6,513 bases of DNA. Origin: Actinomycetota bacterium (GTDB taxonomy: Bacteria > Actinomycetota > Actinomycetes > S36-B12 > UBA5976). The translations under genes were made by a program, and so were the position numbers. The notes beneath the pieces are model-generated. The model worked only from the letters and a program-made list of their open reading frames with translations. It had not been told where the DNA came from and did no database searches. The DNA is taken from NCBI GenBank assembly GCA_947491175.1, contig CANLIF010000072.1, positions 1 to 6,513 of the forward strand, given 5' to 3'. The number at the start of each line of letters is the position of its first letter. Within the stretch, counting starts at the first letter, position 1. This document shows, piece after piece, positions 6,453 to 6,513 of the stretch.

Positions 6453-6513
6453 GCTCGCGGCAAGGCATACACATTGTCGCGCGTGGGTTTGCTTCCTGGA
6501 GACGAAGCTTTCC
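6436..6513 (-). CDS. TraR/DksA-type C4 zinc-finger protein, last 25 residues (cut by right window edge)
   Basis: Only the end of this gene is inside the window, running from the right edge to TAA at 6436-6438. The 25 codons include RLQEANPRATMCMPCRERE. This resembles the C-terminal half of the DksA/TraR zinc finger: a basic-hydrophobic segment, a short A-x-P turn, then C-x2-C as the second cysteine pair. The first cysteine pair would lie just outside. In other Actinobacteria a DksA/TraR-like gene commonly sits directly upstream of lspA, which supports the reading. Family members bind RNA polymerase or have unknown roles, so I assign no function beyond the fold. Its last 17 bases overlap the lspA start, a sign of shared transcription and coupled translation. 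The fragment is short, so family membership rests on one motif plus context. Confidence 0.75.
   Translation of the reverse strand, partial: GKLRLQEANPRATMCMPCREREDRS

Overview
The window is a compact stretch of bacterial chromosome made of housekeeping genes. Five of the six genes lie on the minus strand. The gene set and order (TraR/DksA-like zinc finger, lspA, rluD, dnaE, then hisD nearby) match the conserved neighbourhood of Actinobacteria. DnaE is of the actinobacterial DnaE1 type, and the pseudouridine synthase has the HRLDVGTSGLMVV motif. Base composition is moderate (judged by eye at a little under 50% GC) and the intergenic gaps are very short. This fits a streamlined, lower-GC actinobacterium such as the freshwater Nanopelagicales/acI type better than a high-GC soil or mycobacterial lineage. 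The assignment is inference, not a database match.

Layout from the right end, in the direction of minus-strand transcription: (1) the last 25 codons of a TraR/DksA-type zinc-finger protein, whose 3' end overlaps the start of lspA by 17 bases; (2) lspA, signal peptidase II; (3) rluD, a 23S rRNA pseudouridine synthase starting 2 bases after the lspA stop; (4) a 145-base gap with an 11-bp perfect inverted repeat at the rluD stop and a leader with a good ribosome binding site; (5) dnaE, the replicative DNA polymerase III alpha subunit, full length, which ends tail to tail with (6) ybaK on the plus strand, a Cys-tRNA(Pro)/Cys-tRNA(Cys) deacylase-like editing protein; (7) a 44-base divergent intergenic region; and (8) hisD, histidinol dehydrogenase, running off the left edge after 268 codons.

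The minus-strand cluster combines lipoprotein maturation (LspA), ribosome maturation (RluD) and chromosome replication (DnaE). The dksA-like gene, lspA and rluD look translationally coupled. dnaE probably has its own initiation signals or is partly read through from rluD. YbaK (translation quality control) and HisD (histidine synthesis) start divergently from a small shared control region.

I found no mobile element, CRISPR array, tRNA, rRNA or defence system, and no good evidence for an undescribed system. The most interesting signals are small regulatory ones: a hairpin that could hide the ybaK ribosome binding site and start codon, a probable leaderless hisD, stop codons of ybaK and dnaE sharing one CTAG inside a hairpin, and a repeat-built hairpin at the end of rluD.
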